The notes below the pieces were generated by a model that was given only the letters and a program-made list of their open reading frames with translations, was not told the origin of the DNA and did no database searches. Positions 44,001 through 52,204 of a stretch of DNA of 64,000 bases are shown piece by piece. The stretch's first letter is position 1, and every line of letters starts with the position of its first letter. The stretch comes from Hyphococcus lacteus (GTDB taxonomy: Bacteria; Pseudomonadota; Alphaproteobacteria; Caulobacterales; Parvularculaceae). The stretch covers positions 1,364,001-1,428,000 of the forward strand of contig NZ_JBEHZE010000001.1 in NCBI RefSeq assembly GCF_041058985.1. The letters run 5' to 3'. The position numbers and the translations under genes are program-made.

Positions 44001-44164
44001 TCGGGTAACTCGCGAATTTCGATGCCCTGCATCGCTGCAAAACCGGCAATCGCAACCAGCAGACTAAGCACCGCCGCAAGAACTGGGCGCTGAATGAAAA
44101 TACCGACAAACCCGGCGGCTTGGCCAGAAGGTTGCTCGGAGGAATGAGAGGAGCCTTGCTGCAT
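41021..44164 (-). CDS. RND family efflux pump inner-membrane protein (HAE1/AcrB type)
   Basis: A large RND transporter of about 1047 residues (ATG 44164; a TTG 18 bases earlier is possible). It carries the proton-relay pair in Gly-Leu-Val-Val-Asp-Asp-Ala-Ile-Val-Val in TM4, two big periplasmic loops, and twelve membrane helices in the usual 1+5+1+5 arrangement. The N-terminal 25 residues are a polar, Ser- and Gln-rich leader before the first helix. Such pumps expel drugs, dyes or lipids through a TolC channel. No periplasmic adaptor gene lies beside it, so it must use one from elsewhere. It ends 38 bases before the palindrome pair of the receptor gene. Confidence 0.9.
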   Translation of the reverse strand: MQQGSSHSSEQPSGQAAGFVGIFIQRPVLAAVLSLLVAIAGFAAMQGIEIRELPDVDRPVVTIDTSYPGATPEAMDAQVTSIIESAVAKVDGVQSISSSSSYARSRVVAEFSSSSDINIAATDIKNAVSGISRDLPDDIDEPRVVKADSDSSPVMRIAVSAEKMDPGVLADLVDDVILPRLQAIEGVAQADDYGVKNRVIRVRIMPVSLAARGYTIDDVMQVLATASQSAPSGQLRSASQQLLIRTESEAVLPEQIGALKLDDNTRISDIAIVEWGFEDQTTSSRVDGTTGIGIGIVRQAQSNTLLVAKNVRAAVDELTRELPPNVIVDIVSDDAIFIQQSVNEVIRNLLLSTLIVVCVIFLFLRSLRATVIPAITIPVSLLGTIALLWIAGFSINLITLLALVMATGLVVDDAIVVTENIQRWRSKGAGVRAAAILGTREIIFAVLSTTATLAAVFIPISFLPGEAGQLFSEFGFTLAFAVVVSSLVALTLCPVLTIKFGGGEKSPSPKNATATENPSTAIKQSALTRLYSVVIRHLLGHPIAVIGVCLLFASGAFFTFKALPMELTPKEDRGRVFILVAAQQGASFEYLDRKVLEVENRIAPLIESGEVSSIQSINGIGGGTRSFIIARMPAWSEREYGQAELENTVRNLTSGIPGISIFIRSGSSLGIRGAGQGLKFAVIGDDYGHAADAAELLATSLNSDPMFDDVRLDFQVSQPQISIRIDREAATALNIPINSITTTIQTMADEYRAADIFVGDDIIEVLATTGGDPVNDPTDLENIFLRSSSGVSVPLSSVASVSETAVASNLSREQRRRAVPITATLAEGTRLGDAIIEMRRVAAEELSGGMSVTLLGEARVLENSNQNYIIVIGVAALIVLLVLAAQFESFVSAFILMATAPFGLAAAIYAIGISGGSINFYSQIGLVLLIGIMAKNGILIVEFANQLRDDGAGVREAIERAAITRFRPVLMTAISTFLGGFPLILGSGAGAESRAALGWVVVGGLGFATFFTLFLTPVAFLLLAGFSKPRASESQKVAEELASAPKR

Positions 44165-44374
44165 TATATTGCTGCTTTCCAAATATTAGCCGTCGCGGCG
44201 AGAGATATTCCAGTGAACATATTAAGTCAGCCCTAATGGGCGGGGATATCTATCCCCCAAAAAAATGCATGTTTGCTGTCCCGAGGATTGTCGTGTTTGC
44301 CGCGCACGGATAGGTTGAGCGATTGTCCTGTATCGAGCGGGTGGACCAAAGATCAACCACGGGATGGTTCTACG

Positions 44375-45979
44375 ATGGCGAGCAAAAAATATGACGCGGT
44401 TGTTGTGGGTGGCGGGCATAATGGGCTCGTTTGTGCCTTTTATCTTGCACGTGCTGGTCTGTCTGTTCGGGTCTGTGAACGGCGTCATATCGTTGGCGGA
44501 GCCGCAGTCACCGAGGAATTCTATCCTGGTTTCCGCAACTCCGTCGCTAGTTATACGGTGAGCTTGCTCAATCCCGTCGTTATTTCTGAAATGAATCTTG
44601 CGGGGCGTGGGTTAAAAATTGTGCCTCGACCCATCTCTAACTTCCTCCCGACTTTGAATGGGGGCTATCTTAAAATCGGCGGCGACCTTGAGCAGACGCA
44701 AGCAGAAATTCGGAAATTCTCTCGGGACGATGCGGATCGGCTGCCCGCATATTATGCGCGGCTAGAGGCGGTGGCGGATCTCTTGCGGGAGATCGCGGTC
44801 AAAACACCGCCAAACCCGGGCGGGGGAATTCCGGCGGCACTTCGTGCGGCGACCCAATTATGGCCGGTGGTCAGGGGTGGGGCGGCGCTCCACCAAGATG
44901 TTCTCGACCTTTTCACCAAGAGTGCCCGTAGTTTTCTCGATGCCTGGTTCGATTCAGACCCCGTAAAGGCAGTTTTTGGATTTGATGCCGTGGTCGGGAA
45001 TTATGCCAGTCCGGATACGCCGGGGTCTGCTTATGTTTTGTTGCACCATGTATTCGGCGAAGTGAATGGTGTGAAGGGCGCGTGGGGACACGCCATTGGC
45101 GGTATGGGCGCAATAACTGAAGCCATGCGAGACGCGTGCGTCGAACTTGGTGTCGAAATTACAACCGATACGCCAGTACAAAGTGTCACTGTTACGGCAG
45201 GGCAGGCAACCGGGGTCGCACTCGAGAATGGCGACGAGATCACTGCTGATCGTGTGGTGTCAAACGTCAATCCAAAATTGTTATATGAAAAATTGACTCC
45301 CGCCGATGCTCTTGAACCAGAATTCCGTCGACGGATGGAAGGGTGGCGTTGCGCATCGGGGACGTTACGCATGAATGTTGCGCTGTCGGAACTGCCGAAT
45401 TTTAATTGCCTGCCCGGCGCGTCTGTTGGTGATCATCACCAATCGGGAATTATCATTGCGCCAACTTTGGACTATATGGACAGGGCGTTCAGCGAGGCAA
45501 AGCTTCATGGCTGGTCAAGTCAACCGATCGTTGAAATGCTAATTCCGTCAACGCTCGACGACACGCTTGCCCCAGAAGGGATGCATGTGGCGAGTTTGTT
45601 CTGCCAGCAATTTTCACCTGACTTGTCAGATGGTCGCAGTTGGGTTGACCACCGTGAAACAGTAGCCGATTTGGTGATCGACACGGTTACAGAGTATGCG
45701 CCGAATTTTAAAAAATCCGTATTGGGACGAATGGTCCTGACCCCCCAAGATTTAGAAGATAAATTCGGGTTGATCGGCGGCGACATCATGCATGGTGCGA
45801 TGACGCTGGATCAAATGTGGGCAGCGCGCCCAGCATTGGGTTATGGCGATTATCGGGGGGCGTTAAAAAAACTCTATCATTGTGGTGCGGGTGCGCATCC
45901 CGGCGGTGGTGTAACCGGTTTGCCGGGGCGGAATGCGGCGCGTGAAATTTTGCGCGATACGGGAAGACCTCTCGGTTGA
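44375..45979 (+). CDS. FAD-dependent oxidoreductase, PYROXD2/phytoene-dehydrogenase type
   Basis: A 534-residue flavoprotein. The N-terminal Rossmann motif is Val-Val-Val-Gly-Gly-Gly-His-Asn-Gly-Leu (about residues 8-17) and the sequence then follows the PYROXD2-like pattern Arg-Arg-His-Ile-Val-Gly-Gly-Ala-Ala-Val-Thr-Glu-Glu-Phe-Tyr-Pro-Gly-Phe. The C-terminal FAD motif is His-Pro-Gly-Gly-Gly-Val-Thr-Gly-Leu-Pro-Gly-Arg-Asn-Ala-Ala. Its natural substrate is unknown. The start at ATG 44375 excludes 34 upstream codons without homology-like features. A near-palindrome GGGGATA-TC-TATCCCC at 44242-44257 lies in the divergent region it shares with the RND pump gene. Confidence 0.87.
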   Translation: MASKKYDAVVVGGGHNGLVCAFYLARAGLSVRVCERRHIVGGAAVTEEFYPGFRNSVASYTVSLLNPVVISEMNLAGRGLKIVPRPISNFLPTLNGGYLKIGGDLEQTQAEIRKFSRDDADRLPAYYARLEAVADLLREIAVKTPPNPGGGIPAALRAATQLWPVVRGGAALHQDVLDLFTKSARSFLDAWFDSDPVKAVFGFDAVVGNYASPDTPGSAYVLLHHVFGEVNGVKGAWGHAIGGMGAITEAMRDACVELGVEITTDTPVQSVTVTAGQATGVALENGDEITADRVVSNVNPKLLYEKLTPADALEPEFRRRMEGWRCASGTLRMNVALSELPNFNCLPGASVGDHHQSGIIIAPTLDYMDRAFSEAKLHGWSSQPIVEMLIPSTLDDTLAPEGMHVASLFCQQFSPDLSDGRSWVDHRETVADLVIDTVTEYAPNFKKSVLGRMVLTPQDLEDKFGLIGGDIMHGAMTLDQMWAARPALGYGDYRGALKKLYHCGAGAHPGGGVTGLPGRNAAREILRDTGRPLG

Positions 45980-45990
45980 GGCTCGGTCGA

Positions 45991-46962
45991 CTACTGGCCG
46001 GTGTATCGGCGATACCATTCAACAAATTGATGCAGTCCATCTTGGATCGGCGTTGATGGGTTAAAACCGTAATCGGCGATAAGCCGAGAGACATCAGCGT
46101 AGGTTTGTTGAACGTCGCCCGGTTGCATTGGTTTCATGTCCAGTTTGGCGGTGCAATTTGTTGCTACCTCCAGCGTTGAAATCATCTCAAGCAGCGGCAC
46201 CGGCGTATGATTTCCGATGTTGTAGACCTTATGAGGGCGTTCGGATGGTCCAAATTTTGGTGGTTTGTTCGCAATTGCTTCTATGCATTTGGTGACGTCG
46301 TCGATGAATGTGAAATCCCGGCGCATATCACCATGATTGAATACTGGAATTGATTCGCCGCGCAATAGTTTGTCGGTAAAGGTCCAATAGGCCATGTCGG
46401 GCCGTCCCCATGGTCCGTAGACGGTGAAAAACCTAAGCCCAACCTGTTTAAGATTGTATAGATGGGCGTATGTCGAGCTCATCAACTCGTCACTCTTTTT
46501 CGTCGCCGCATAAAGTGATACGGGTGCATCAACCGAATCATCCTCGCTAAAAGGTATTTTTTCATTTCCGCCGTATACAGAGCTAGATGAGGCATATATC
46601 AAATGCGATAAGCCAGTTGCGTGACGGCACGCCTCTAATACGGAAAGATGTCCGAGAAGATTAGACCGCGCATAAGCAAAGGGATTGTCAATCGAATAAC
46701 GGACGCCGGCTTGTGCCGCCAAGTGAATAACGACATCTGGGGCTTGCGCCTTTACATAGGCGCTAAACGCGTCAGCATCCGCGATATCGACCTCGGAGAA
46801 TGCGATAGTGTCACCAAGTTCGGCGATGCGTGCTTTTTTTAGTGCGGGAGAGTAATAATCATTGAGATTGTCGACGCCAGAAATCGTGTGTCCAGATTTC
46901 GCCAATCGTGTTGCCGTATGAAACCCGATAAATCCAGCGATACCTGTGATTAGAATTTTCAT
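45991..46962 (-). CDS. NAD-dependent sugar epimerase, UDP-glucuronate 4-epimerase type
   Basis: A 323-residue short-chain dehydrogenase-like epimerase. It binds NAD at Thr-Gly-Ile-Ala-Gly-Phe-Ile-Gly (residues 6-13), and Asp-Asn-Leu-Asn-Asp-Tyr-Tyr follows the second strand, as in UDP-glucuronate 4-epimerases that make UDP-galacturonate. The catalytic Tyr-x3-Lys is Tyr-Ala-Ala-Thr-Lys in Ser-Leu-Tyr-Ala-Ala-Thr-Lys-Lys-Ser. Such enzymes supply sugars for lipopolysaccharide or capsule. It converges with the flavoprotein gene and is close to GH13 and two glycosyltransferase genes. Confidence 0.88.
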   Translation of the reverse strand: MKILITGIAGFIGFHTATRLAKSGHTISGVDNLNDYYSPALKKARIAELGDTIAFSEVDIADADAFSAYVKAQAPDVVIHLAAQAGVRYSIDNPFAYARSNLLGHLSVLEACRHATGLSHLIYASSSSVYGGNEKIPFSEDDSVDAPVSLYAATKKSDELMSSTYAHLYNLKQVGLRFFTVYGPWGRPDMAYWTFTDKLLRGESIPVFNHGDMRRDFTFIDDVTKCIEAIANKPPKFGPSERPHKVYNIGNHTPVPLLEMISTLEVATNCTAKLDMKPMQPGDVQQTYADVSRLIADYGFNPSTPIQDGLHQFVEWYRRYTGQ

Positions 46963-47074
46963 GGATGGACCAGCCTCAATTAACCTTCAATATATTCTAC
47001 ATTACGCAAGAATTGCGCCGCAATAAGGTGTGGTTATGGCCCGCTCTGCCGCCAGCGCCAATGCGAACTCTAAC

Positions 47075-48685
47075 TTATTTTCGCGCAATATAACCGCACA
47101 GTGGCGGAATGGTGTTGTTGCCCTTCGTATGTTCGATGGGTAACGCGGTTGAAAGTAATATTTCTTGAATTCCGTCAGGTGACCATTCGACGGGCTTATT
47201 CGACAGGTTAAACACACAAATCAGATGGTCGCTATTTATCGAGCGTTCAAAAACGACAAGCCCGTCAGGGGCGTCGCAGAAGCGAATCCTTCCTTCGCGC
47301 AAGACTGGTGTTTGACGCCTGAGGGCCAAAATCCTGCGCGTGAAGTTTAAGGTTGAGCTGTCGTCAGTGTCTTGTTGCTCGGCTGAAAGGCGTTCGTGGT
47401 CTTGATCAATGGGAAGCCACGGTTTCTTTTCTGAAAAACCTGCGTGTTTTGCGTTCTTTAGCCATGGCATTGGTGTGCGTGCGCCATCGCGCCCCAAGGT
47501 ATGGGGCCAGTTTGCAATCGCTTCAGGGTCTTGTAAGTCCTTAAATGGGACACCCGCTTGGGGTAGGCCTAATTCCTCGCCCTGATAAAGAAAGATGTTT
47601 CCGCGAAGGCAAAGCAATATCATTAGGTATAATTTTGCGCTGTTGCTGTCTTTTTGTTTCGACCATCGACTGAGCACGCGGGGCGTGTCGTGATTGGAAA
47701 ATGCCCAAGACGGCATGGCGGAATCGTCGGAACCGTTCCAGCCATCGAGAGAGTTTTTAATGGTTTCTCGGTTAATGTTATCCGCATAAAGAAAATCAAA
47801 ATTATAGGCGGTCGTTAAATGCCGGTTTCCTGCGGTGAACGCTTTCATTTCGCCCAATGGATCGGGGCCGACGACTTCGGCTACGGTGAAAATACCTGAA
47901 TACTCGTCAATGACAGAACGCAACTCGCGTAGGAAAATTGGAATGTCGGGGTGTGATTGATTGTAAAGGTGATTTTGAAAGTCGAACGGACGTGTCGGAT
48001 GTGACGCATTCGACGGCGGATTGTCGCGTAGCTTTGGATCATGCATTGCAAAGTTGATTGCATCTAACCGAAACCCATCCACACCGCGATCTAGCCAGAA
48101 TCGAGCAACGTCGATCAGTGCGTCGCGAACAGATTTATTGTGTAAATTTAAGTCTGGCTGACACCGAAGAAAATTGTGCAGATAATATTGCTGTCGCCGC
48201 GCATCCCATTCCCATGAAGAACCTGTGAATACTGATTGCCAGTTGTTCGGCGGCGATCCATCGGGTTTTGGATCCGCCCACACATACCAATCCGCTTTGG
48301 GATTGTTCTGATCCTGTCGGCTTTCTTCAAACCAGGGATGTTGATCGGATGTGTGGGAATAGACCTGATCGATAATTACGCGCAAACCGCGCGCATGGGA
48401 TCGAAAAAGCAGTTCATCGAAATCTTCGAGGGTTCCAAAAATTGGATCAACATCACAATAATCGGCAACGTCATATCCAAAGTCTTTCATGGGAGAGGTG
48501 AAAAATGGCGACAACCAAACGCCATCTACGCCAAGTTTTTCAATATAATCGAGTTTGGAAAGAATGCCCCTGATGTCACCGATACCGTCATTGTTGGCAT
48601 CCATAAAGCTGCGGGGATAAATTTGATAAATCACTGCGCCGGTTGGCCAATGACCACCTAATGATTTTTTACCGTTGTCAGCCAT
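47075..48685 (-). CDS. GH13 alpha-glucosidase (oligo-1,6-glucosidase-like)
   Basis: A 536-residue cytoplasmic GH13 enzyme that cuts alpha-glucosidic bonds in oligosaccharides. The family motifs are present in order: Asp-Gln-Val-Tyr-Ser-His-Thr-Ser (region I), Gly-Val-Asp-Gly-Phe-Arg-Leu-Asp-Ala (nucleophile Asp), Phe-Thr-Val-Ala-Glu-Val-Val-Gly (acid/base Glu) and Phe-Ser-Asn-His-Asp-Thr-Pro-Arg (transition-state Asp). No signal peptide is seen. Relatives include oligo-1,6-glucosidase, sucrose isomerase-like and alpha-glucosidase proteins; the exact linkage cannot be read off. It is divergent from the GT4 glycosyltransferase gene. Confidence 0.9.
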   Translation of the reverse strand: MADNGKKSLGGHWPTGAVIYQIYPRSFMDANNDGIGDIRGILSKLDYIEKLGVDGVWLSPFFTSPMKDFGYDVADYCDVDPIFGTLEDFDELLFRSHARGLRVIIDQVYSHTSDQHPWFEESRQDQNNPKADWYVWADPKPDGSPPNNWQSVFTGSSWEWDARRQQYYLHNFLRCQPDLNLHNKSVRDALIDVARFWLDRGVDGFRLDAINFAMHDPKLRDNPPSNASHPTRPFDFQNHLYNQSHPDIPIFLRELRSVIDEYSGIFTVAEVVGPDPLGEMKAFTAGNRHLTTAYNFDFLYADNINRETIKNSLDGWNGSDDSAMPSWAFSNHDTPRVLSRWSKQKDSNSAKLYLMILLCLRGNIFLYQGEELGLPQAGVPFKDLQDPEAIANWPHTLGRDGARTPMPWLKNAKHAGFSEKKPWLPIDQDHERLSAEQQDTDDSSTLNFTRRILALRRQTPVLREGRIRFCDAPDGLVVFERSINSDHLICVFNLSNKPVEWSPDGIQEILLSTALPIEHTKGNNTIPPLCGYIARK

Positions 48686-48806
48686 CTGCGTCTCACTGGG
48701 TCAAAGATATCTAGAATTAATCCGCAAAAGGATATTCTTCGCAATTATTCACCATTCAGCTCTAAAAACGCGTTTGTACCGAGCGAAAACGGTCTATAAA
48801 CATAAC

Positions 48807-49988
48807 ATGATCCGATTTAATAAAACTGTCTTGCAAATCGTCCCACGATTGGATGCTGGTGGTGCCGAACGAACGACGCTCGAAGTGGCCGATGCTGTGA
48901 CGCGGTCGGGCGGTCGAGCGATTGTTGTTACCGCCGGGGGCCGTTTAACAGAGGCGATAACGAATCTCGGGGGTGAGGTCATTATTGCCCCGGTAGCGTC
49001 GAAGAACCCAATTCAAATTTTGCAAAACGCCCGAATTCTAACTGACCTGATAAATCGTGAGCGGGTCGAAATTGCCCATGTGCGGTCACGAGCGCCCGCC
49101 TGGAGCGCGCTTTTGGCTGCGCGTAAAACGGGCATTCCTCTGGTTGCTACCTATCATGGGGCGTACACCGCTAAGTCGTCCATAAAACAGTTGTATAATT
49201 CGTCTATGTTGCGGGCGGACCGGATTATTGCGAATTCGCGGTTTACCGCTGACAATATTGCAGCCTTAGACAATACGGTTCTTGAGCGGGTTCGGGTTAT
49301 CCCAAGAGGCGTCGATATTGGACTATTTGACCCGAAAAAGGTGTCGTCGGAACGGGTTAATCAGTTGGCAGCAGAATGGGGCGTTCCTGAAAAGCCGGGA
49401 TTTCGTGTATTATTGCCGGCTCGATTGACGCCGTGGAAGGGCCATGAAACCGCAATAGAGGCTATTTCCAAGGTTTTTGTTGGGAATGGCAAGCCAGAGT
49501 CCTCTGGCCAAGGCCCCGGTTTGGCGTTAGTTTTTTGTGGGGGTGCGTTGGGAAAGGTCAGCTATGAAGACCGTTTGCGCACATTGATTGACGAGCTTGG
49601 GGTTGGTGACATGGTGTATTGGGGGGGCGATTGTGCCGATATGCCAGCGGCATATGCGTGGTCTGATATTGTTCTTACTCCCTCAGTGAAACCCGAAGCG
49701 TTTGGCCGTGTTGCTATCGAAGCGGGCGCAATGGGAAAACCGGTGATTTCGGCCAAGCATGGTGGCGCGCAGGAGACGATTATTCATGGGGAGACGGGAG
49801 TGTTGGTGAGGCCAGCCGATAGCGATGCGCTTGCAGAGTCTATTTCTGCGCTAATGGCCATGTCGATCGATGAGCGAACATCAATGGGTGAAAAAGGCCG
49901 GGCGAGGGCAACGAGCTTATTCTCATCAGACGCCATGTGTGACGCAACTATTGGTGTCTATCGAGAGCTTTTGGCGGAACGGGCATAA
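48807..49988 (+). CDS. Glycosyltransferase family 4
   Basis: A 393-residue GT-B enzyme that adds a sugar from a nucleotide-sugar donor. The start at ATG 48807 gives the usual N-terminus Lys-Thr-Val-Leu-Gln-Ile-Val-Pro-Arg-Leu-Asp-Ala-Gly-Gly-Ala-Glu-Arg; the longer open frame upstream lies in the divergent promoter region. The C-terminal half carries the donor-binding Glu-x7-Glu in Pro-Glu-Ala-Phe-Gly-Arg-Val-Ala-Ile-Glu-Ala. The GT9-type gene follows after five bases, so both are likely co-expressed and act on the same glycan, perhaps lipopolysaccharide core. Confidence 0.9.
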   Translation: MIRFNKTVLQIVPRLDAGGAERTTLEVADAVTRSGGRAIVVTAGGRLTEAITNLGGEVIIAPVASKNPIQILQNARILTDLINRERVEIAHVRSRAPAWSALLAARKTGIPLVATYHGAYTAKSSIKQLYNSSMLRADRIIANSRFTADNIAALDNTVLERVRVIPRGVDIGLFDPKKVSSERVNQLAAEWGVPEKPGFRVLLPARLTPWKGHETAIEAISKVFVGNGKPESSGQGPGLALVFCGGALGKVSYEDRLRTLIDELGVGDMVYWGGDCADMPAAYAWSDIVLTPSVKPEAFGRVAIEAGAMGKPVISAKHGGAQETIIHGETGVLVRPADSDALAESISALMAMSIDERTSMGEKGRARATSLFSSDAMCDATIGVYRELLAERA

Positions 49989-49993
49989 GTCGA

Positions 49994-50971
49994 ATGTTAG
50001 GGCGTAAACAGAGCAATATTTTGGTTATTAAGACAGACGGATTATGTGGCTTTGTTGCTGCCGATCCAGTCTTTGAAGCTATCCGAAATGCGCACCCAAA
50101 GGCGAAAGTTAGTTTGCTGACAACGCAAGGGTTACAGCGTATTGCGCGGGCGTCCCCATATTTCGATCAAGTGGCGTCGATGCCTAGCATGGGTGAACGT
50201 GACGCGCGCAAGGAATTTGTACGTCAGTTAAAGGCCTCAAAGTTTGAGCAAGTTTACGATCTTTCGGGGGATAGTGCCGCACGCCGCCTCAAAGGGGCTA
50301 TGGGGCCGTTTCGTCCAAAATGGTTTTCGGCGGAACAAGCACCCAAGGCGTCAGCTAAATCGTCAGCCATGACACCGCTACCCAAGTTAGACAAAATCAC
50401 TGAGCTTTCTGGAATATCCCTTAACGATCGCCTTCCCGACCTTCGATGGGCAGTTTCCGCGCGAAAAGACAGCGCGAATATGCAGCCGTCCTGGTATGGA
50501 ATTTCGGGCCCGTTTGGCCTCTTTTTACCAAGTGAAAACCCAGATCGCCGTTGGAGCGTTGAGGGATATGCGAGCCTTGCCGGTCAAATGTCCGAAGCGG
50601 GCTTTATGCCGGTTTTGGCGGGTTCCAAAGAATTGCATGGGTTTGGCGATGCCATTGCCAATGAAGCACCTCAACTTCTGGATCTATCGGGCAAGACCGA
50701 TCATTTGCAACTCGCCGCTTTGGCACAAGAAGCGGCTTTTTTTGTGAGTGATGTCGCCCCGGAAATGGAGCTTGCGCTCAGCGTTGGTTGTGAAGGCGTG
50801 GTGATTTGCCCAGCGAAATCACCTTTTTATGCCGAAGGTCGGCATATAGTCACTCTGACGACCGAGAGTGACTTAAATACCGTAGAGCCGTTATTTGTCT
50901 GGCGAACACTAGACAATATGGGGCTGATTGATATTGGTTCTGGTGATCAGATGATCGCCGAAGCCCGTTGA
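49994..50971 (+). CDS. Glycosyltransferase family 9 / heptosyltransferase-like protein
   Basis: A 325-residue protein that begins Ile-Leu-Val-Ile-Lys-Thr-Asp-Gly-Leu-Cys-Gly, in place of the usual Ile-x-Arg-x-Asp-x-x-Gly-Asp of ADP-heptose:LPS heptosyltransferases. The C-terminal half has Phe-Leu-Pro-Ser-Glu-Asn-Pro-Asp-Arg-Arg-Trp, a position where GT9 proteins have a Ser-x-x-Lys-x-Trp motif, so the family is probable though divergent. It lies five bases downstream of the GT4 gene. The acceptor and donor are not known. The stop is followed about 118 bases later by infC. Confidence 0.78.
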   Translation: MLGRKQSNILVIKTDGLCGFVAADPVFEAIRNAHPKAKVSLLTTQGLQRIARASPYFDQVASMPSMGERDARKEFVRQLKASKFEQVYDLSGDSAARRLKGAMGPFRPKWFSAEQAPKASAKSSAMTPLPKLDKITELSGISLNDRLPDLRWAVSARKDSANMQPSWYGISGPFGLFLPSENPDRRWSVEGYASLAGQMSEAGFMPVLAGSKELHGFGDAIANEAPQLLDLSGKTDHLQLAALAQEAAFFVSDVAPEMELALSVGCEGVVICPAKSPFYAEGRHIVTLTTESDLNTVEPLFVWRTLDNMGLIDIGSGDQMIAEAR

Positions 50972-50995
50972 TTGATGGGCCTAAAACCTTATATA
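50968..50995 (+). promoter_or_regulatory. Possible sigma-70 promoter of infC
   Basis: TTGATT (50968-50973) and TATATA (50990-50995) are 16 bases apart, as in a sigma-70 promoter, and lie at the end of the GT9 gene. A transcript from here would have about 88 bases before the infC ATA start. Confidence 0.35.
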
Positions 50996-51089
50996 CCCTC
51001 GTCTCTGACACATTTTAGAGTACGGTTAACCGTTTCTCACAGAAATGGCGTCAGGAATTTGTCCGTTAGTAACCGATGGAGAGAAGTCC

Positions 51090-51629
51090 ATAGCACGTAG
51101 ACCATTTGCAGCCCCGCCGTCCAAATCAGACGGACCTCGCGTCAATGAAGACATTGACGTTCCGCAGGTTCTGTTGATTGACCATACTGGTGAAAAACGA
51201 GGGGTTGTCGCAACCGATGATGCGATCGCGATCGCGACTGAAGCCGGCCTTGATCTTGTAGAGGTGTCGCCGAATACGACGCCGCCCGTCTGTAAGATTC
51301 TTGACTACGGAAAATTCAAATACCAGCAACAGAAGAAGAAAGCTGAAGCCAAAAAGAAGCAAAAAGTCGTTGAGATTAAAGAGATCAAAATGCGACCGAA
51401 TATCGACGCGCATGACTATGGCGTGAAGGTAAAAGCGATGAAACGCTTCTTTGACGATGGCGATAAGGTAAAAGTTACGTTGCGATTCCGTGGCCGTGAA
51501 ATGGCACATCAGGATCGCGGCGCAGATTTGTTGAAGCGCGTGCAGGACGAATTTGAGGAAATTGCGAAAGTTGAGCAATATCCGAAAATGGAAGGCCGCC
51601 AAATTGTAATGGTTATGGCTCCGCGCTAA
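51090..51629 (+). CDS. infC: Translation initiation factor IF-3 with a probable ATA start codon
   Basis: IF-3 binds the 30S subunit, prevents early 50S joining and rejects poor start codons. The expected N-terminus begins Ala-Arg-Arg-Pro-Phe-Ala right after an ATA codon at 51090, which has GGAGAG (51079-51084) at the correct distance; no ATG, GTG or TTG lies there. The in-frame ATG at 51045 has no ribosome site. The 179-residue product has the usual two domains, with a basic linker (Lys-Lys-Lys-Ala-Glu-Ala-Lys-Lys-Lys-Gln-Lys) and the C-terminal Met-Arg-Pro-Asn-Ile-Asp-x-His-Asp-Tyr. E. coli infC uses the rare AUU start for self-control, so ATA here fits the same logic. rpmI and rplT do not follow; a terminator does. 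Confidence 0.93.
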   Translation: MARRPFAAPPSKSDGPRVNEDIDVPQVLLIDHTGEKRGVVATDDAIAIATEAGLDLVEVSPNTTPPVCKILDYGKFKYQQQKKKAEAKKKQKVVEIKEIKMRPNIDAHDYGVKVKAMKRFFDDGDKVKVTLRFRGREMAHQDRGADLLKRVQDEFEEIAKVEQYPKMEGRQIVMVMAPR

Positions 51630-51658
51630 CGCGCGAGCTAACGACGACCGAAATTTTA

Positions 51659-51688
51659 AACCGCCCGCGTCTTCGTGGGCGGTTTTTT
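51659..51688 (+). terminator. Rho-independent terminator after infC
   Basis: AACCGCCCGCG (51659-51669) pairs with CGTGGGCGGTT (51674-51684) with one G-T pair and a four-base loop TCTT, followed by a T tract. It lies 29 bases after the infC stop and is the clearest terminator in the window. Confidence 0.93.
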
Positions 51689-51826
51689 ACATCCGGCATT
51701 ATCCTCGCCATTAACCATTGAAATTTTGGCCCATCCCTTGCTTGATGGAAACGTGAACATACCAGAATTCTGTCTTGGCGCGACGTGCCAAGCATTATCG
51801 GGTACGAGTAGTAAGGCGGACGGCCG

Positions 51827-52144
51827 ATGAGTATAGATGCGTTTATTGAGATGCTTGCGAGTGGTTGGCCCCTCGCACTCGCTGGATTTTTGCTTGGTGC
51901 GCTGACCGGCGGATTTATGCCCCGAAATGAGAAAAGTGCTGCATCGACCTTAAAACGAATGGCACCGGACGGAGATGGTCTTGCGGCATTGGCATCGGAG
52001 TTGGCGGTAGCTAAGGAACTTTTGGAGGCCGAAGAAGCTGAAACCGGCGAAATGGCCGATAACCTCAAAAATCTCGATCATTCGATAAAGCGGGCGAATG
52101 GCCGCCTAAAGCTGATTATGAAGGCGGTTAAACGCGCGAAATAG
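51827..52144 (+). CDS. Small membrane-anchored coiled-coil protein, unknown function
   Basis: A 105-residue protein. Residues 13-30 are a hydrophobic helix (Trp-Pro-Leu-Ala-Leu-Ala-Gly-Phe-Leu-Leu-Gly) that anchors it in the inner membrane. The remainder is rich in Ala, Glu, Leu and Lys, with a predicted coiled coil from about residue 48 to 85, and a basic end (Lys-Ala-Val-Lys-Arg-Ala-Lys). I recognise no family. It follows the infC terminator, so it has its own promoter. Confidence 0.5.
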   Translation: MSIDAFIEMLASGWPLALAGFLLGALTGGFMPRNEKSAASTLKRMAPDGDGLAALASELAVAKELLEAEEAETGEMADNLKNLDHSIKRANGRLKLIMKAVKRAK

Positions 52145-52204
52145 GTCAGTCGCGACTTTACCAATATCAGCATTGAGACGTCGGATACGGAAAAGCTGTT
52201 ATCG

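Noticed and set aside
51045..51089. ATG 51045 as the start of infC
   Set aside because: No ribosome site lies in front of it, and the added 15 residues do not resemble the IF-3 N-terminus; the ATA at 51090 has a strong site.
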